A program made the position numbers and the translations under genes. From NCBI RefSeq assembly GCF_024623065.1, contig NZ_JANJZR010000026.1, positions 1 through 54,061 of the forward strand: DNA of 54,061 nucleotides, written 5' to 3'. The notes beneath the pieces are model-generated. The model ran no database searches. It was not told the origin of the DNA and saw only the letters and a program-made list of their open reading frames with translations. Of the stretch, positions 1-8,615 are shown piece after piece (position 1 is the first letter of the stretch; each line of letters opens with the position of its first letter). The DNA is from Bacteroides acidifaciens. Its GTDB lineage: Bacteria; Bacteroidota; Bacteroidia; Bacteroidales; Bacteroidaceae.

Positions 1-101
1 TAATCTTTGGTTGTCAGTTAGTTATAATAAAAATGAGCGGCAGTTTTGCTACAGTCTATTAAGTGTTAATGATCAGACTATAGGAATACTGTTTTTGATG
101 T

Positions 102-253
102 ATGAGAAATGCCGGTAATGGTATGAGAAATGCATTGTTTTAAGCGTGTTTTCTTGATAAAACCATGAGAAATGCATGTAAACAATTTTATTCTCATTCC
201 TTATACATTTAGTAATCAGGCAAATATGCGTTACTATGAGAATATGAGAAATG
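102..253 (+). repeat. Four direct copies of ATGAGAAATG, partly on a 21-bp spacing
   Basis: ATGAGAAATG occurs at 102-111, 123-132, 165-174 and 244-253. The first three lie 21 and 42 bp apart, that is two and four helical turns. A partial copy on the opposite strand lies near 191-198. The flanks differ between copies, so this is a motif array and not a simple tandem duplication. It could be a set of regulator sites, or the remnant of a repeat element like the one at 31902-32388. The array may continue beyond the left edge. Confidence 0.7.
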
Positions 254-527
254 TTTTTGCTTTTTTTATTCTAGTGTAAAAGTCTTCCAAAGCCAGGGCC
301 AAGCAGGGCAAACGTAAGGCATATTGCATACAGAAAAGCCCTTTATCTTGAAACAACAAGAGAGAAAAACTTTTGTGGAAGTTGCTACTATTTTATCCGT
401 ATTTTCTCTACAAGATCTGTTGTATCTATATTCAGTTCTTACGAAGAGAGGACTCGGCCTTATTTACGCTTGCATAGATAAGAAAAAACTTCTGCATCGA
501 AAAATAAATTCTGATATAACAATGATT

Positions 528-573
528 AGATAAGAGAGGGCATATCCTATAGGGGATATTTCCTCTTTTATCT
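528..573. promoter_or_regulatory. Long near-perfect inverted repeat in the metF leader region
   Basis: The arms 528-547 and about 552-573 pair over about 20 positions, with one mismatch and two or three G-U pairs, around a very short loop. No U-tract follows on either strand, so it is not a standard intrinsic terminator. It lies about 60 bp before the metF -7 box and 120 bp before the start codon. A regulator operator, an RNA-stability hairpin or a decayed terminator are all possible. Confidence 0.6.
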
Positions 574-635
574 ATAATAATACGATAAAACAAAACTATT
601 TTAGAGTAAATAAAGAAGAAATCTTTCTTTTTTCG

Positions 636-643
636 TATTTTTG
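636..643 (+). promoter_or_regulatory. Candidate -7 box for metF
   Basis: TATTTTTG matches the Bacteroides -7 consensus TAnnTTTG and lies 53 bp before the metF ATG. No good TTTG was seen at -33, so the assignment is tentative. Confidence 0.4.
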
Positions 644-695
644 TCCCAATATGCACGTTTAATCCAAGTAGATAACGAACATTAGCAAAAAAAGA

Positions 696-1649
696 ATGAA
701 AGTAATTGATTTAATACATAGCAACAAGAAAACCGCTTTTTCTTTCGAGATACTTCCACCGCTGAAAGGAACGGGAATAGAAAAGTTATATCAGACAATC
801 GATACGCTTCGGGAATTTGACCCGAAATATATCAATATCACTACCCACCGCAGCGAATACGTGTATAAAGACCTCGGTAACGGATTGTTTCAGAGAAACC
901 GCTTGAGAAGGCGTCCGGGAACGGTTGCCGTGGCTGCCGCCATTCAGAATAAATACAATATTACAGTAGTTCCGCATATATTGTGCAGCGGATTCACACG
1001 TGAAGAAACCGAGTATGTGCTGCTCGACCTGCAATTCCTGAATATCACAGAATTGCTGGTATTGCGTGGTGACAAAGCGAAACATGAGTCGGCATTTACA
1101 CCGGAAGGCGACGGTTATCATCATGCTATCGAGTTGCAGGAACAAATCAATAATTTCAATAAAGGCATTTTTGTGGATGGTTCGGAGATGAAAGTCAGCA
1201 ATACGCCGTTTTCATACGGGGTGGCTTGTTATCCGGAGAAGCACGAAGAAGCACCTAATATCGAGACAGACCTTTACTGGCTGAAGAAAAAAGTGGAGAA
1301 CGGAGCGGAATATGCCGTGACACAGTTGTTCTACGATAACAGGAAATATTTTGAGTTTGTGGAGCACGCCAAGGCGGCAGGTATCAATATACCTATCATT
1401 CCGGGAATCAAGCCGTTCAAGAAACTGTCTCAACTAAGCATGGTTCCAAAGACTTTCAAAGTGGATTTGCCGGAAGAGTTGGTGAAAGAAGCGTTGAAGT
1501 GCAAGAATGACGCGGAAGCCGAGCAGGTAGGCATCGAATGGTGTGTATCCCAGTGCAAGGAGTTGATGGCTCATGGAGTGCCGAGTATTCATTTCTACTC
1601 TATCGGAGCAGTAGACAGTATCAAAGAAGTAGCCAAAATCATTTATTGA
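696..1649 (+). CDS. metF: Methylenetetrahydrofolate reductase
   Basis: FAD-dependent enzyme of the cytoplasm that reduces 5,10-methylene-THF to 5-methyl-THF, the methyl donor for methionine synthesis. The 317-residue protein has the usual length for the bacterial enzyme. It shows the N-terminal FSFEILPP motif (residues 15-22), whose Glu18 matches the catalytic glutamate of the family, and the LRGD motif (123-126) of the folate/FAD barrel. The ATG at 696 follows an A-rich leader with no strong Shine-Dalgarno, as is normal in Bacteroides. It is the first gene of a + strand unit: holB starts one base after its stop. The grouping with a replication gene is positional and not a pathway link. Confidence 0.96.
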   Translation: MKVIDLIHSNKKTAFSFEILPPLKGTGIEKLYQTIDTLREFDPKYINITTHRSEYVYKDLGNGLFQRNRLRRRPGTVAVAAAIQNKYNITVVPHILCSGFTREETEYVLLDLQFLNITELLVLRGDKAKHESAFTPEGDGYHHAIELQEQINNFNKGIFVDGSEMKVSNTPFSYGVACYPEKHEEAPNIETDLYWLKKKVENGAEYAVTQLFYDNRKYFEFVEHAKAAGINIPIIPGIKPFKKLSQLSMVPKTFKVDLPEELVKEALKCKNDAEAEQVGIEWCVSQCKELMAHGVPSIHFYSIGAVDSIKEVAKIIY

Positions 1650-1650
1650 T

Positions 1651-2775
1651 ATGTTTTTCAGAGACGTAATCGGACAAGAAGAAATCAAGCAACGGCTCAT
1701 TCAGGAAGTGAATGAGGGGCGTATTCCACATGCCCAGCTGATTTGCGGACCGGAAGGGGTCGGGAAAATGCCGTTGGCTATTGCATACGCACGTTACATC
1801 AGTTGCACTAATCGGGGAAAGACTGATGCCTGCGGAACGTGTCCGTCCTGCGTGAAATTCAATAAATTGGTGCATCCCGACGTCCATTTCGTATTCCCTA
1901 TCGTGAAAAGCACAAAAGGGAAAAAGGAAGTATGCGATGATTATATTGCCGACTGGCGGCCGTTTGTTATCAATCATCCTTACTTTAACCTCAATCACTG
2001 GTTGGGAGAGATGGATGCGGAAAACTCACAGGCATTGATTTACGCCAAAGAGAGTGACGAAATCCTAAAAAAACTTAGCCTGAAATCCAGTGAAGGGGGA
2101 CATAAGATTACGATTGTATGGCTGCCGGAAAAGATGCATCCGGTATGCGCCAACAAACTGCTGAAGTTGCTTGAGGAACCGCCCGAGAAAACGGTTTTCT
2201 TATTAGTATCGGAAGCACCGGACATGATTCTGCCCACTATCCTAAGCCGTACCCAGCGCATGAATGTACGGAAGATTGATGAAGCCAGCATCGACCGGGT
2301 ATTACAGACGAAATATAACATTTTGCCTGCCGACAGTATTTCCATTGCCCATCTGGCAAACGGGAATTTTATCAAGGCACTCGAAACGATTCATCTGAAT
2401 GAAGAGAACCAATTGTTTTTTGACTTGTTTGTCAGCCTGATGCGATTGTCTTACCAACGGAAACTCAGGGAGATGAAAATGTGGAGCGAGCAAGTGGCGG
2501 GCATGGGACGTGAGCGTCAGAAGAACTTCCTGGAATATTGCCAACGCATGATCCGGGAGAATTTTATCTTCAACCTGCACCAACGCGACCTGACGTATAT
2601 GACGATTAATGAACAGAATTTTGCAACCCGCTTTGCCCCCTTTGTCAACGAACGGAATGTGATAGGCATCATGGACGAATTAAGCGAAGCGCAACTACAT
2701 ATAGAACAGAATGTAAATGCCAAGATGGTATTCTTCGACTTCTCGCTGAAGATGATTGTACTGTTGAAGCAATAA
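1651..2775 (+). CDS. holB: DNA polymerase III delta-prime subunit (clamp loader)
   Basis: AAA+ subunit of the clamp-loader complex, which opens the beta clamp and places it on primed DNA. The 374-residue protein starts with a typical VIGQEEIK..RIPHAQL segment. A P-loop-like GPEGVGKM (33-40) follows, then a zinc-type cluster with Cys52, 61, 64 and 67. The P-loop ends in Met where active ATPases have Thr or Ser, which fits the non-hydrolysing role of delta-prime in known clamp loaders. An LLKLLEEPPEKTVFLL segment and SRTQ sensor motif follow. It is separated from metF by one base and from ricT by 14, so co-transcription is likely. The C-terminal collar region is weakly conserved, as expected. 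Confidence 0.9.
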   Translation: MFFRDVIGQEEIKQRLIQEVNEGRIPHAQLICGPEGVGKMPLAIAYARYISCTNRGKTDACGTCPSCVKFNKLVHPDVHFVFPIVKSTKGKKEVCDDYIADWRPFVINHPYFNLNHWLGEMDAENSQALIYAKESDEILKKLSLKSSEGGHKITIVWLPEKMHPVCANKLLKLLEEPPEKTVFLLVSEAPDMILPTILSRTQRMNVRKIDEASIDRVLQTKYNILPADSISIAHLANGNFIKALETIHLNEENQLFFDLFVSLMRLSYQRKLREMKMWSEQVAGMGRERQKNFLEYCQRMIRENFIFNLHQRDLTYMTINEQNFATRFAPFVNERNVIGIMDELSEAQLHIEQNVNAKMVFFDFSLKMIVLLKQ

Positions 2776-2789
2776 TAAATATATAAACT

Positions 2790-4343
2790 ATGGAATATAA
2801 ACTTCATAATGGGAGCGGCGGCCTTTGCTGCAAAGGGTGCTCCCGACAAGATAAGAAACTGAACACCTATGATTGGCTGGCGGACATTCCGGGCAATGCG
2901 GAAGAGAATGACATGGTGGAAGTACAATTTAAGAATACTCGAAAAGGGTATTACCGCAACAGCAACAAAATCAAACTGGAAAAGGGGGATATTGTTGCCG
3001 TTGAAGCGGCTCCCGGTCATGACATCGGAGTGGTTACATTGACCGGCCGGCTCGTTCCGCTGCAAATGAAGAAAGCAAACTTCAAGGCAGATACGGAAAT
3101 CAAGCGTGTTTACCGGAAAGCCAAACCGGTGGATATGGAGAAATTCAACGAAGCCAAAGGTAAGGAGCATGCTACGATGATTCGTGCGCGTCAGATTGCT
3201 TTGAATCTGAGCCTGAACATGAAAATCGGAGATGTGGAGTATCAGGGAGACGGCAACAAGGCTATCTTCTATTATATTGCGGACGAGCGTGTAGATTTCC
3301 GCCAACTGATTAAGGTATTGGCAGAAGTGTTTCGTGTACGTATCGAAATGAAGCAGATTGGTGCGCGCCAGGAAGCGGGACGTATCGGAGGTATCGGTCC
3401 TTGCGGACGCGAGCTTTGCTGCGCTACGTGGATGACGAGTTTCGTATCGGTATCTACCAGTGCAGCCCGTTATCAGGATATTTCATTGAATCCTCAGAAA
3501 CTTGCCGGACAGTGTGCGAAATTGAAATGCTGTCTGAACTATGAGGTGGACTGCTATGTGGAAGCTCAGAAACGCCTGCCTTCCAAGGAAATTGAATTGG
3601 AAACGAAGGACGGCACCTTCTATTTCTTCAAAGCAGATATTCTGAGCAATCAGATTTCTTATTCTACAGATAAAAGTTTCCCGGCAAACCTGGTGACGAT
3701 TAGCGGCAAACGTGCGTTCGAGATTATCTCAATGAATAGAAAAGGGGTGAAACCGGACAGCCTGGTCGAAGAAGAAAGAAAGCCGGAACCGAAGAAACCG
3801 GTGGATTTGCTTGAACAGGAAAGTGTCACCCGTTTTGACCGTAGCCGGAATAATAAGGACAGCGGCAACAACGGAAACCGGAATAACAAAAAGAAGAAAA
3901 AAGGAAATAACAACAATAATAACCGCTCGCAACAACAAGCAGGAGGGGAGAATCGTCCGCAACAACCTCAACGAGAAAACGATAACCGCTCGCAGCCATC
4001 AGAAAACGGTAACAGAGGGGAAAGAGAAAACCGGCCGAGAAACAACAATAACAATAATCGGAACAGGGGACAGAATCAAGGACGGAATAACGAAAACAGA
4101 CGCCCGGAACGTCCGCAAGGCCAAGAGCGTCCGCAGAATCAAGAACGTTCTCAAAATCAGGAAAGACCCAGAAACCAGGATAGACAGCAGAATCTGGATA
4201 GACAGCAGAACCAGGACCAGGATAGACCCGAGCGTCCACAAGGGCAGGAACGTCGTCCCAGACCGGAGAGAGGAGAAAGACCAGAAAGAAATCCGAATCA
4301 GGAGAAACCGCAGAATAATAATGAAAAGCCTTCTCAGAAATAG
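2790..4343 (+). CDS. ricT: PSP1-domain protein, RicT/YaaT type, with disordered tail
   Basis: The PSP1 domain occupies roughly residues 65-265. It carries the cysteine signature of RicT: GPCGRELCC (Cys205, 210, 211), GQCAKLKCC (Cys242, 247, 248) and Cys255. In Bacillus, RicT is part of an Fe-S complex that affects RNase Y and developmental phosphorelays; the role in Bacteroides is not established. Extra cysteines sit at 13, 14 and 17. From about residue 350 to 517 the protein becomes a low-complexity tail rich in Asn, Gln, Arg and Glu, with repeated RPQGQERP-like units. Such tails suggest RNA contact or condensate behaviour, but that is inference. The last 23 bp overlap the start of gldH. Confidence 0.85.
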   Translation: MEYKLHNGSGGLCCKGCSRQDKKLNTYDWLADIPGNAEENDMVEVQFKNTRKGYYRNSNKIKLEKGDIVAVEAAPGHDIGVVTLTGRLVPLQMKKANFKADTEIKRVYRKAKPVDMEKFNEAKGKEHATMIRARQIALNLSLNMKIGDVEYQGDGNKAIFYYIADERVDFRQLIKVLAEVFRVRIEMKQIGARQEAGRIGGIGPCGRELCCATWMTSFVSVSTSAARYQDISLNPQKLAGQCAKLKCCLNYEVDCYVEAQKRLPSKEIELETKDGTFYFFKADILSNQISYSTDKSFPANLVTISGKRAFEIISMNRKGVKPDSLVEEERKPEPKKPVDLLEQESVTRFDRSRNNKDSGNNGNRNNKKKKKGNNNNNNRSQQQAGGENRPQQPQRENDNRSQPSENGNRGERENRPRNNNNNNRNRGQNQGRNNENRRPERPQGQERPQNQERSQNQERPRNQDRQQNLDRQQNQDQDRPERPQGQERRPRPERGERPERNPNQEKPQNNNEKPSQK

Positions 4344-4806
4344 TTTATTTTGTCTGTTCGCTGCTTGTTTAGCAGCCTGTAACAACGAGAATACAGTGTA
4401 TCACTCTTACCAATCCCTTCCCAATGAAGGATGGGGAAAGAGTGATACACTCTCTTTTCTTATTCCTGTCACTGATAGTCTTCCTACCGTTTTCCGGTTA
4501 TTCGCAGAAGTCCGCAACAGGACAGATTATCCTTATCATGACTTGCACTTATTCATTTCTCAGAATATGTTGGATTCTACGGTGTGGCATACCGATACTA
4601 TCGCCATCAGCCTTGCCGATTCCACTGGCAGATGGATAGGGAAAGGATGGGGAAGCGTTTATCAGACAGAAACATTTGTCAAATCCGTCCGTCCTTTGCA
4701 TCCGGGCAATTATACCATTAAGGTAACGAGCGGAATGAAAGACGAGAAATTGCAAGGAATGAATGACATAGGCATACGGATTGAGAAACAACACATAGAG
4801 AATTAA
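4321..4806 (+). CDS. gldH: GldH-family lipoprotein
   Basis: Small lipoprotein of 161 residues. The start chosen is the ATG at 4321, inside the end of ricT. It gives a classical lipoprotein signal ending in the lipobox LAAC, with lipid-modified Cys at about residue 20; the longer open frame upstream is only ricT read out of frame. The mature part (SYQSLPNEGW, FRLFAEVRNR, YPYHDLHLF, GKGWGSVYQTE) matches the GldH family. GldH is needed for gliding in Flavobacterium but is kept in non-gliding Bacteroides, where its role is unknown. Its stop lies 8 bp from the convergent end of rodA, with no room for a separate terminator. Confidence 0.88.
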   Translation: MKSLLRNSLFCLFAACLAACNNENTVYHSYQSLPNEGWGKSDTLSFLIPVTDSLPTVFRLFAEVRNRTDYPYHDLHLFISQNMLDSTVWHTDTIAISLADSTGRWIGKGWGSVYQTETFVKSVRPLHPGNYTIKVTSGMKDEKLQGMNDIGIRIEKQHIEN

Positions 4807-4814
4807 AAGTTCTC

Positions 4815-6272
4815 CTAAAGCCTTCTTCCCCGCCCTGCATCCAAACGCAGGAAAATAAACAGCAATATCGTAAAGCCCCACAAAGAAGATCCACCGTAAC
4901 TGAAGAACGGCAACGGGATACCGATAACCGGGGTCAATCCCAGCACCATACCGACATTAATAAATAGGTGAAAGAGAAAAATGCTGACGACGGAGTAACC
5001 ATAGACTCGCCCGAAAGTAGAGGGTTGTCGTTCGGACAGGAATATCAACCGCAAAATCAGAATAAGAAAAGCTATCAGGACGGCAGCCGAACCGACAAAG
5101 CCTTGCTCCTCTCCTACCGTACAGAAGATAAAGTCAGTGTCTTGTTCGGGCACATACTTCAATTTGGTTTGCGTGCCATTCAGGAAACCTTTTCCAGTCA
5201 GCCCGCCGGAGCCGATGGCAATCTTGGATTGGTTCACATTATATCCCGCACCTATCAAATCTTCTTCCAAGCCCAACACTACCTTGATACGGATTTGCTG
5301 ATGAGGTTCCAATACATTGTCAAAGACATAGTTACTGGAATACAGAAATCCGATGGAGCCGATGGTGAACAAGGCTATCAAAAAATAGGTGCGTTGCCGT
5401 TCACTTAACGCCAGATAAATCAAGTAACCTATCGCCGCCGCACAAAGCCCCCATTGCACCCAAACCAAGCTGAAATGTACCCAGTATTCGGATATCAGAT
5501 AGGCGATTAATAATCCCCCCAGGCTTCCGCCAATGATGTTGCGGGTAGGCACGGCTTTCTTACGATATATCCATACCATGCCTCCGGCAAACAATAAGAC
5601 TAGGAGCAATACGACGAACTCTCCCAATGGCGTGGGAGTATCAGCTATAAACACTTCGTCAAAACGGATGCCGACCACAAAATAAATCACCGCGCATACT
5701 CCGGCAAAGAGTACCACACCCGGCATTCCTTCCCGGTAGAGAACCAGGAAAAAGGCAAGATATACCAACGCGGAACCGGTTTCCCGCTGACCGATAATCA
5801 GCATCATCGGAAGAAGAATAATCAGTCCAAGAATCAAAGCACACTTTTCCTTCTTGATGCTGAATGAGTAGGCGTTCATGTATTTTGCCAACGCCAAGGC
5901 AGTGGCGAATTTGGCAAACTCGGCGGGTTGAAGACTGACAGGCCCCATGACGAGCCAGGAACGCGAACCTTTTGTGTCCGGCGCAATAAAGATAGTGACG
6001 ATAAGCAAGAGAATCATCCCTATATATATAATGTACGCGAACATATCATACATCCGGTCTTCCAACATCAGCAGTACAAAGCCTAACCCGAACGAACAGA
6101 TAATCCATACGAACTGTTTTCCGGCACGGGTAGAAAAGTCGAGGAAGTCGCGTTCGCCATAGTCATAGCTCGCTCCGCAGACGCTAAACCATCCGCCGAC
6201 AATCAGGAGCAGATAAATGCAAATCGTTACCCAGTCCAGCGTTTTCCACAAACTATCGTTCCTCGTTACCAT
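4815..6272 (-). CDS. rodA: Rod-shape peptidoglycan polymerase RodA (SEDS family)
   Basis: SEDS glycosyltransferase of the inner membrane that polymerises lipid II during side-wall growth, working with the transpeptidase PBP2 encoded just upstream. The 485-residue protein is a string of membrane segments. SEDS signatures are visible: DTKGSRSWL near residue 100, PAEFAKFATALALA, GQRETGSALVY and, near the C-terminus, NVGMVLGLTPVIGIPLPFFSYGG split across the last helices. Its start overlaps the end of mrdA by 20 bp, so translational coupling is likely. It is the last gene of the purH-mre unit. Confidence 0.95.
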   Translation of the reverse strand: MVTRNDSLWKTLDWVTICIYLLLIVGGWFSVCGASYDYGERDFLDFSTRAGKQFVWIICSFGLGFVLLMLEDRMYDMFAYIIYIGMILLLIVTIFIAPDTKGSRSWLVMGPVSLQPAEFAKFATALALAKYMNAYSFSIKKEKCALILGLIILLPMMLIIGQRETGSALVYLAFFLVLYREGMPGVVLFAGVCAVIYFVVGIRFDEVFIADTPTPLGEFVVLLLVLLFAGGMVWIYRKKAVPTRNIIGGSLGGLLIAYLISEYWVHFSLVWVQWGLCAAAIGYLIYLALSERQRTYFLIALFTIGSIGFLYSSNYVFDNVLEPHQQIRIKVVLGLEEDLIGAGYNVNQSKIAIGSGGLTGKGFLNGTQTKLKYVPEQDTDFIFCTVGEEQGFVGSAAVLIAFLILILRLIFLSERQPSTFGRVYGYSVVSIFLFHLFINVGMVLGLTPVIGIPLPFFSYGGSSLWGFTILLFIFLRLDAGRGRRL

Positions 6273-8115
6273 ATAATATCACTCTGTTACTAAATTCTTC
6301 CGCCCTCAATTCGTTCTCCGGCGAGAGCTTGCCTTTCAAATACTGCTCCATCATCAGTGCCCCGAAAGGAACTCCGTATGTAGCGCCCCATCCGCCGTTC
6401 TCTACATAGACGGCAATAGCAATCTTCGGTTTGTTCATCGGCGCAAAGCCCATAAATACCGAGTGGTCGTGTCCGCGGTTCTGCGCAGTACCCGTTTTTC
6501 CACAGGCTTCCAAATCCGGCACCATCATGGAAAGCATCCGGCAAGTACCGCCCGTAGCGGCGGCACGCATACCTTCCACCACCGATTCGTAATGTCTCTT
6601 CTCAATAGTGGTATAGCGTGGGGTACGATAGAGGCTGTCTATCTGGTTATCCTGGATTTCCTTCACGATATGCGGTGTGACGAAATATCCCCTGTTGGCA
6701 ATCGTCGCCCCCAGGTTGGCTATCTGAAGAGGAGTAGACAAGATTTCTCCCTGTCCGATAGAGATACTGATTACTGTCAGTCCGTTCCAATGTCCGCGGT
6801 AGGCTTTATCATAAAATTGGGCATTTGGGATTAATCCACGTTTCTCCCCCGGCAAGTCAACTCCCAGCTTGTAACCGAATCCTTGCGAAACCATGTGGTC
6901 TTTCCAAACGGTAATAGCATTTTGCGGTGAGCCGTATTTACGATCGCCGAACATACGGAACAGCCCCCAACAGAAGTAGGAGTTGCACGATGTAGCGATA
7001 GCCGGTATCAACGGAATCGGTGCTCCGTGAGCATGGCAACCTACTGTCAGCCTGCCATAATGGAAACCACGCGAACAGGGGAAAGTCGGACTTTGCTCGG
7101 TGATAATGCCTTCTTGCAGAAAGGTCAAGCCTTGTGCAGTCTTAAAGGTAGACCCCGGCGGGTAAACTCCCATCAAAGCACGGTTCAGCAGAGGCTTCAT
7201 CTTGTCGCGCTGCAACATCAGATGGTTTTTACCGCGCTGACGGCCAATCATCAGATGCGGGTCGTAGTTCGGAGAAGATACCAGACAGAGGATTTCACCG
7301 GTTTCCGGTTCGATGGCAACGATACTTCCAATTTTATTCTTCAATAAACGTTCGCCCAAAATCTGCAAATCAATATCCAGGCTTAATGTCAGATTCTTAC
7401 CGGGGACGGAAGGACGGTCGTATTCGCCATCCATATAATGTCCTTGGATACGGCCGTGCGCATCACGCAGCAAGATTTCAATTCCTTTCTCTCCACGCAG
7501 ATACTTTTCATATGATTTCTCCACCCCCAACTTGCCGACATAATCGCCACGAGTGTAGTATCCATCCTCATCCGCTTCCATTTCTTTGGCAGAAACCTCT
7601 CCGATATCTCCCAAAGCGTGTGCGGCGGCATTGTAGGAATATTGACGAATTGTACGCCGCTGGACATAAAAGCCACGGAATTTAAACAGCTTTTCCTGAA
7701 AGACACCACATTCTTCTGCCGAAAGCTGCGACATGAATAACTGGTTGGTATAGCGGGAATACCCCGGATTGCGGCGACGGTCTTTCATATCGCTCATAAT
7801 CTTCAGGAATTGGGCACGGGTGATATTCAGTGACTGGCACAGGTCAAGCGTATCCAAATTCTCGACTTCCTTCGGGACAATCGAAATATCATAGGCAGGC
7901 TGGTTGAATACCAGCAGTTTACCTGAACGGTCGTAGATAGCTCCGCGCGAGGGATACTGTATCTTATTAAAAAAAGCATTACTGTCGGCATTCTTCTTAT
8001 AGTCATCCGTTGTAATCTGCAATACGAAAAGCCGTACCAGATAAATCAGGACAATGGACAGAGCAATGCCGCCGATAACAAATTTGCGTTTCTCTAATCT
8101 ATAATCTTTTGCCAT
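6253..8115 (-). CDS. mrdA: Penicillin-binding protein 2, elongasome transpeptidase
   Basis: Class B PBP that cross-links peptidoglycan in the side wall and is the target of beta-lactams such as mecillinam. The 620-residue protein has a short cytoplasmic start, one membrane anchor (about 13-33), a dimerisation region beginning YPSRGAIYDRSGK and the transpeptidase domain. All three catalytic motifs are present: STFK (322-325, nucleophile Ser322), SCN (376-378) and KTG (540-542). The start lies 2 bp after mreD, and the gene overlaps rodA, as expected for a PBP2-RodA pair. Confidence 0.96.
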   Translation of the reverse strand: MAKDYRLEKRKFVIGGIALSIVLIYLVRLFVLQITTDDYKKNADSNAFFNKIQYPSRGAIYDRSGKLLVFNQPAYDISIVPKEVENLDTLDLCQSLNITRAQFLKIMSDMKDRRRNPGYSRYTNQLFMSQLSAEECGVFQEKLFKFRGFYVQRRTIRQYSYNAAAHALGDIGEVSAKEMEADEDGYYTRGDYVGKLGVEKSYEKYLRGEKGIEILLRDAHGRIQGHYMDGEYDRPSVPGKNLTLSLDIDLQILGERLLKNKIGSIVAIEPETGEILCLVSSPNYDPHLMIGRQRGKNHLMLQRDKMKPLLNRALMGVYPPGSTFKTAQGLTFLQEGIITEQSPTFPCSRGFHYGRLTVGCHAHGAPIPLIPAIATSCNSYFCWGLFRMFGDRKYGSPQNAITVWKDHMVSQGFGYKLGVDLPGEKRGLIPNAQFYDKAYRGHWNGLTVISISIGQGEILSTPLQIANLGATIANRGYFVTPHIVKEIQDNQIDSLYRTPRYTTIEKRHYESVVEGMRAAATGGTCRMLSMMVPDLEACGKTGTAQNRGHDHSVFMGFAPMNKPKIAIAVYVENGGWGATYGVPFGALMMEQYLKGKLSPENELRAEEFSNRVILYGNEER

Positions 8116-8117
8116 CT

Positions 8118-8615
8118 TTACTTCCTTATACCTTCAACAGCCACAATACAAGTTACAGTCAGAATGGTGCAGATCAGCACCCGCAACAGCAACAGCCAAA
8201 TGCTGGAAAACGAGAAAAACTCAATAAAGAGTAGTGCCAAGCTATGCACAAAAACACTTGCAGTAGTATATTTCAGGAAAGGAGTGATTCCTATTGTCTT
8301 GAAAGAAGGGATGAAGCTGTCCAGGTTGTCACGGGGAGTAAACAGACGCAGCAACGAAGGGCGCAGAAAAGCAAACAACACCGTGGCAGCCGCATTCATT
8401 CCCGGAGTATCGGCAAATACGTCGACGGTAAGTCCGAAAAAGAAAGCCCACAGCATCAGTTCATTCCGTGAAGTGCCGGAGCTGAACTTCAGTATAAAGT
8501 AAATATAGAGAAAGGGGGTAGCGTATCCCGCTATATGCACGTTATTCAGGATAAGCACCTGAAGAAGTACCAAGCCGATAAACCATCCGATTCTATGTAT
8601 ATAGGTGATAATCAT
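8118..8615 (-). CDS. mreD: Rod shape-determining protein MreD
   Basis: Small inner-membrane protein of the elongasome, 165 residues, almost wholly made of about five hydrophobic segments. Sequence conservation is low in this family, so the call rests on size, hydrophobic profile, the LWAFFFGLTVDVFADTPGMN loop and the position between mreC and mrdA. Its ATG overlaps the mreC stop by 4 bp and it ends 2 bp before mrdA, so the block is tightly coupled. Confidence 0.92.
   Translation of the reverse strand: MIITYIHRIGWFIGLVLLQVLILNNVHIAGYATPFLYIYFILKFSSGTSRNELMLWAFFFGLTVDVFADTPGMNAAATVLFAFLRPSLLRLFTPRDNLDSFIPSFKTIGITPFLKYTTASVFVHSLALLFIEFFSFSSIWLLLLRVLICTILTVTCIVAVEGIRK

Larger units (their letters stand above)
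1..695. other. Intergenic region upstream of metF
   Basis: No convincing gene is visible. The only open frames are short, start with TTG or lie antisense, and have no recognisable family. The stretch holds four copies of a 10-bp repeat (102-253), a long near-perfect hairpin (528-573) and a promoter-like -7 box (636-643). No tRNA or known riboswitch fold was recognised. Confidence 0.7.

Noticed and set aside
324..533. 69-codon open frame upstream of metF
   Set aside because: It starts with TTG, has no recognised family, ends inside the hairpin at 528-573 and has the AT-rich composition of the gap around it.
300..695. SAM or folate riboswitch ahead of metF
   Set aside because: No conserved core of a known riboswitch could be recognised by eye; only one simple hairpin is present.
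3811..4320. Long upstream extension of gldH
   Set aside because: This part is the low-complexity end of ricT read in another frame. The lipoprotein signal fixes the start at 4321.
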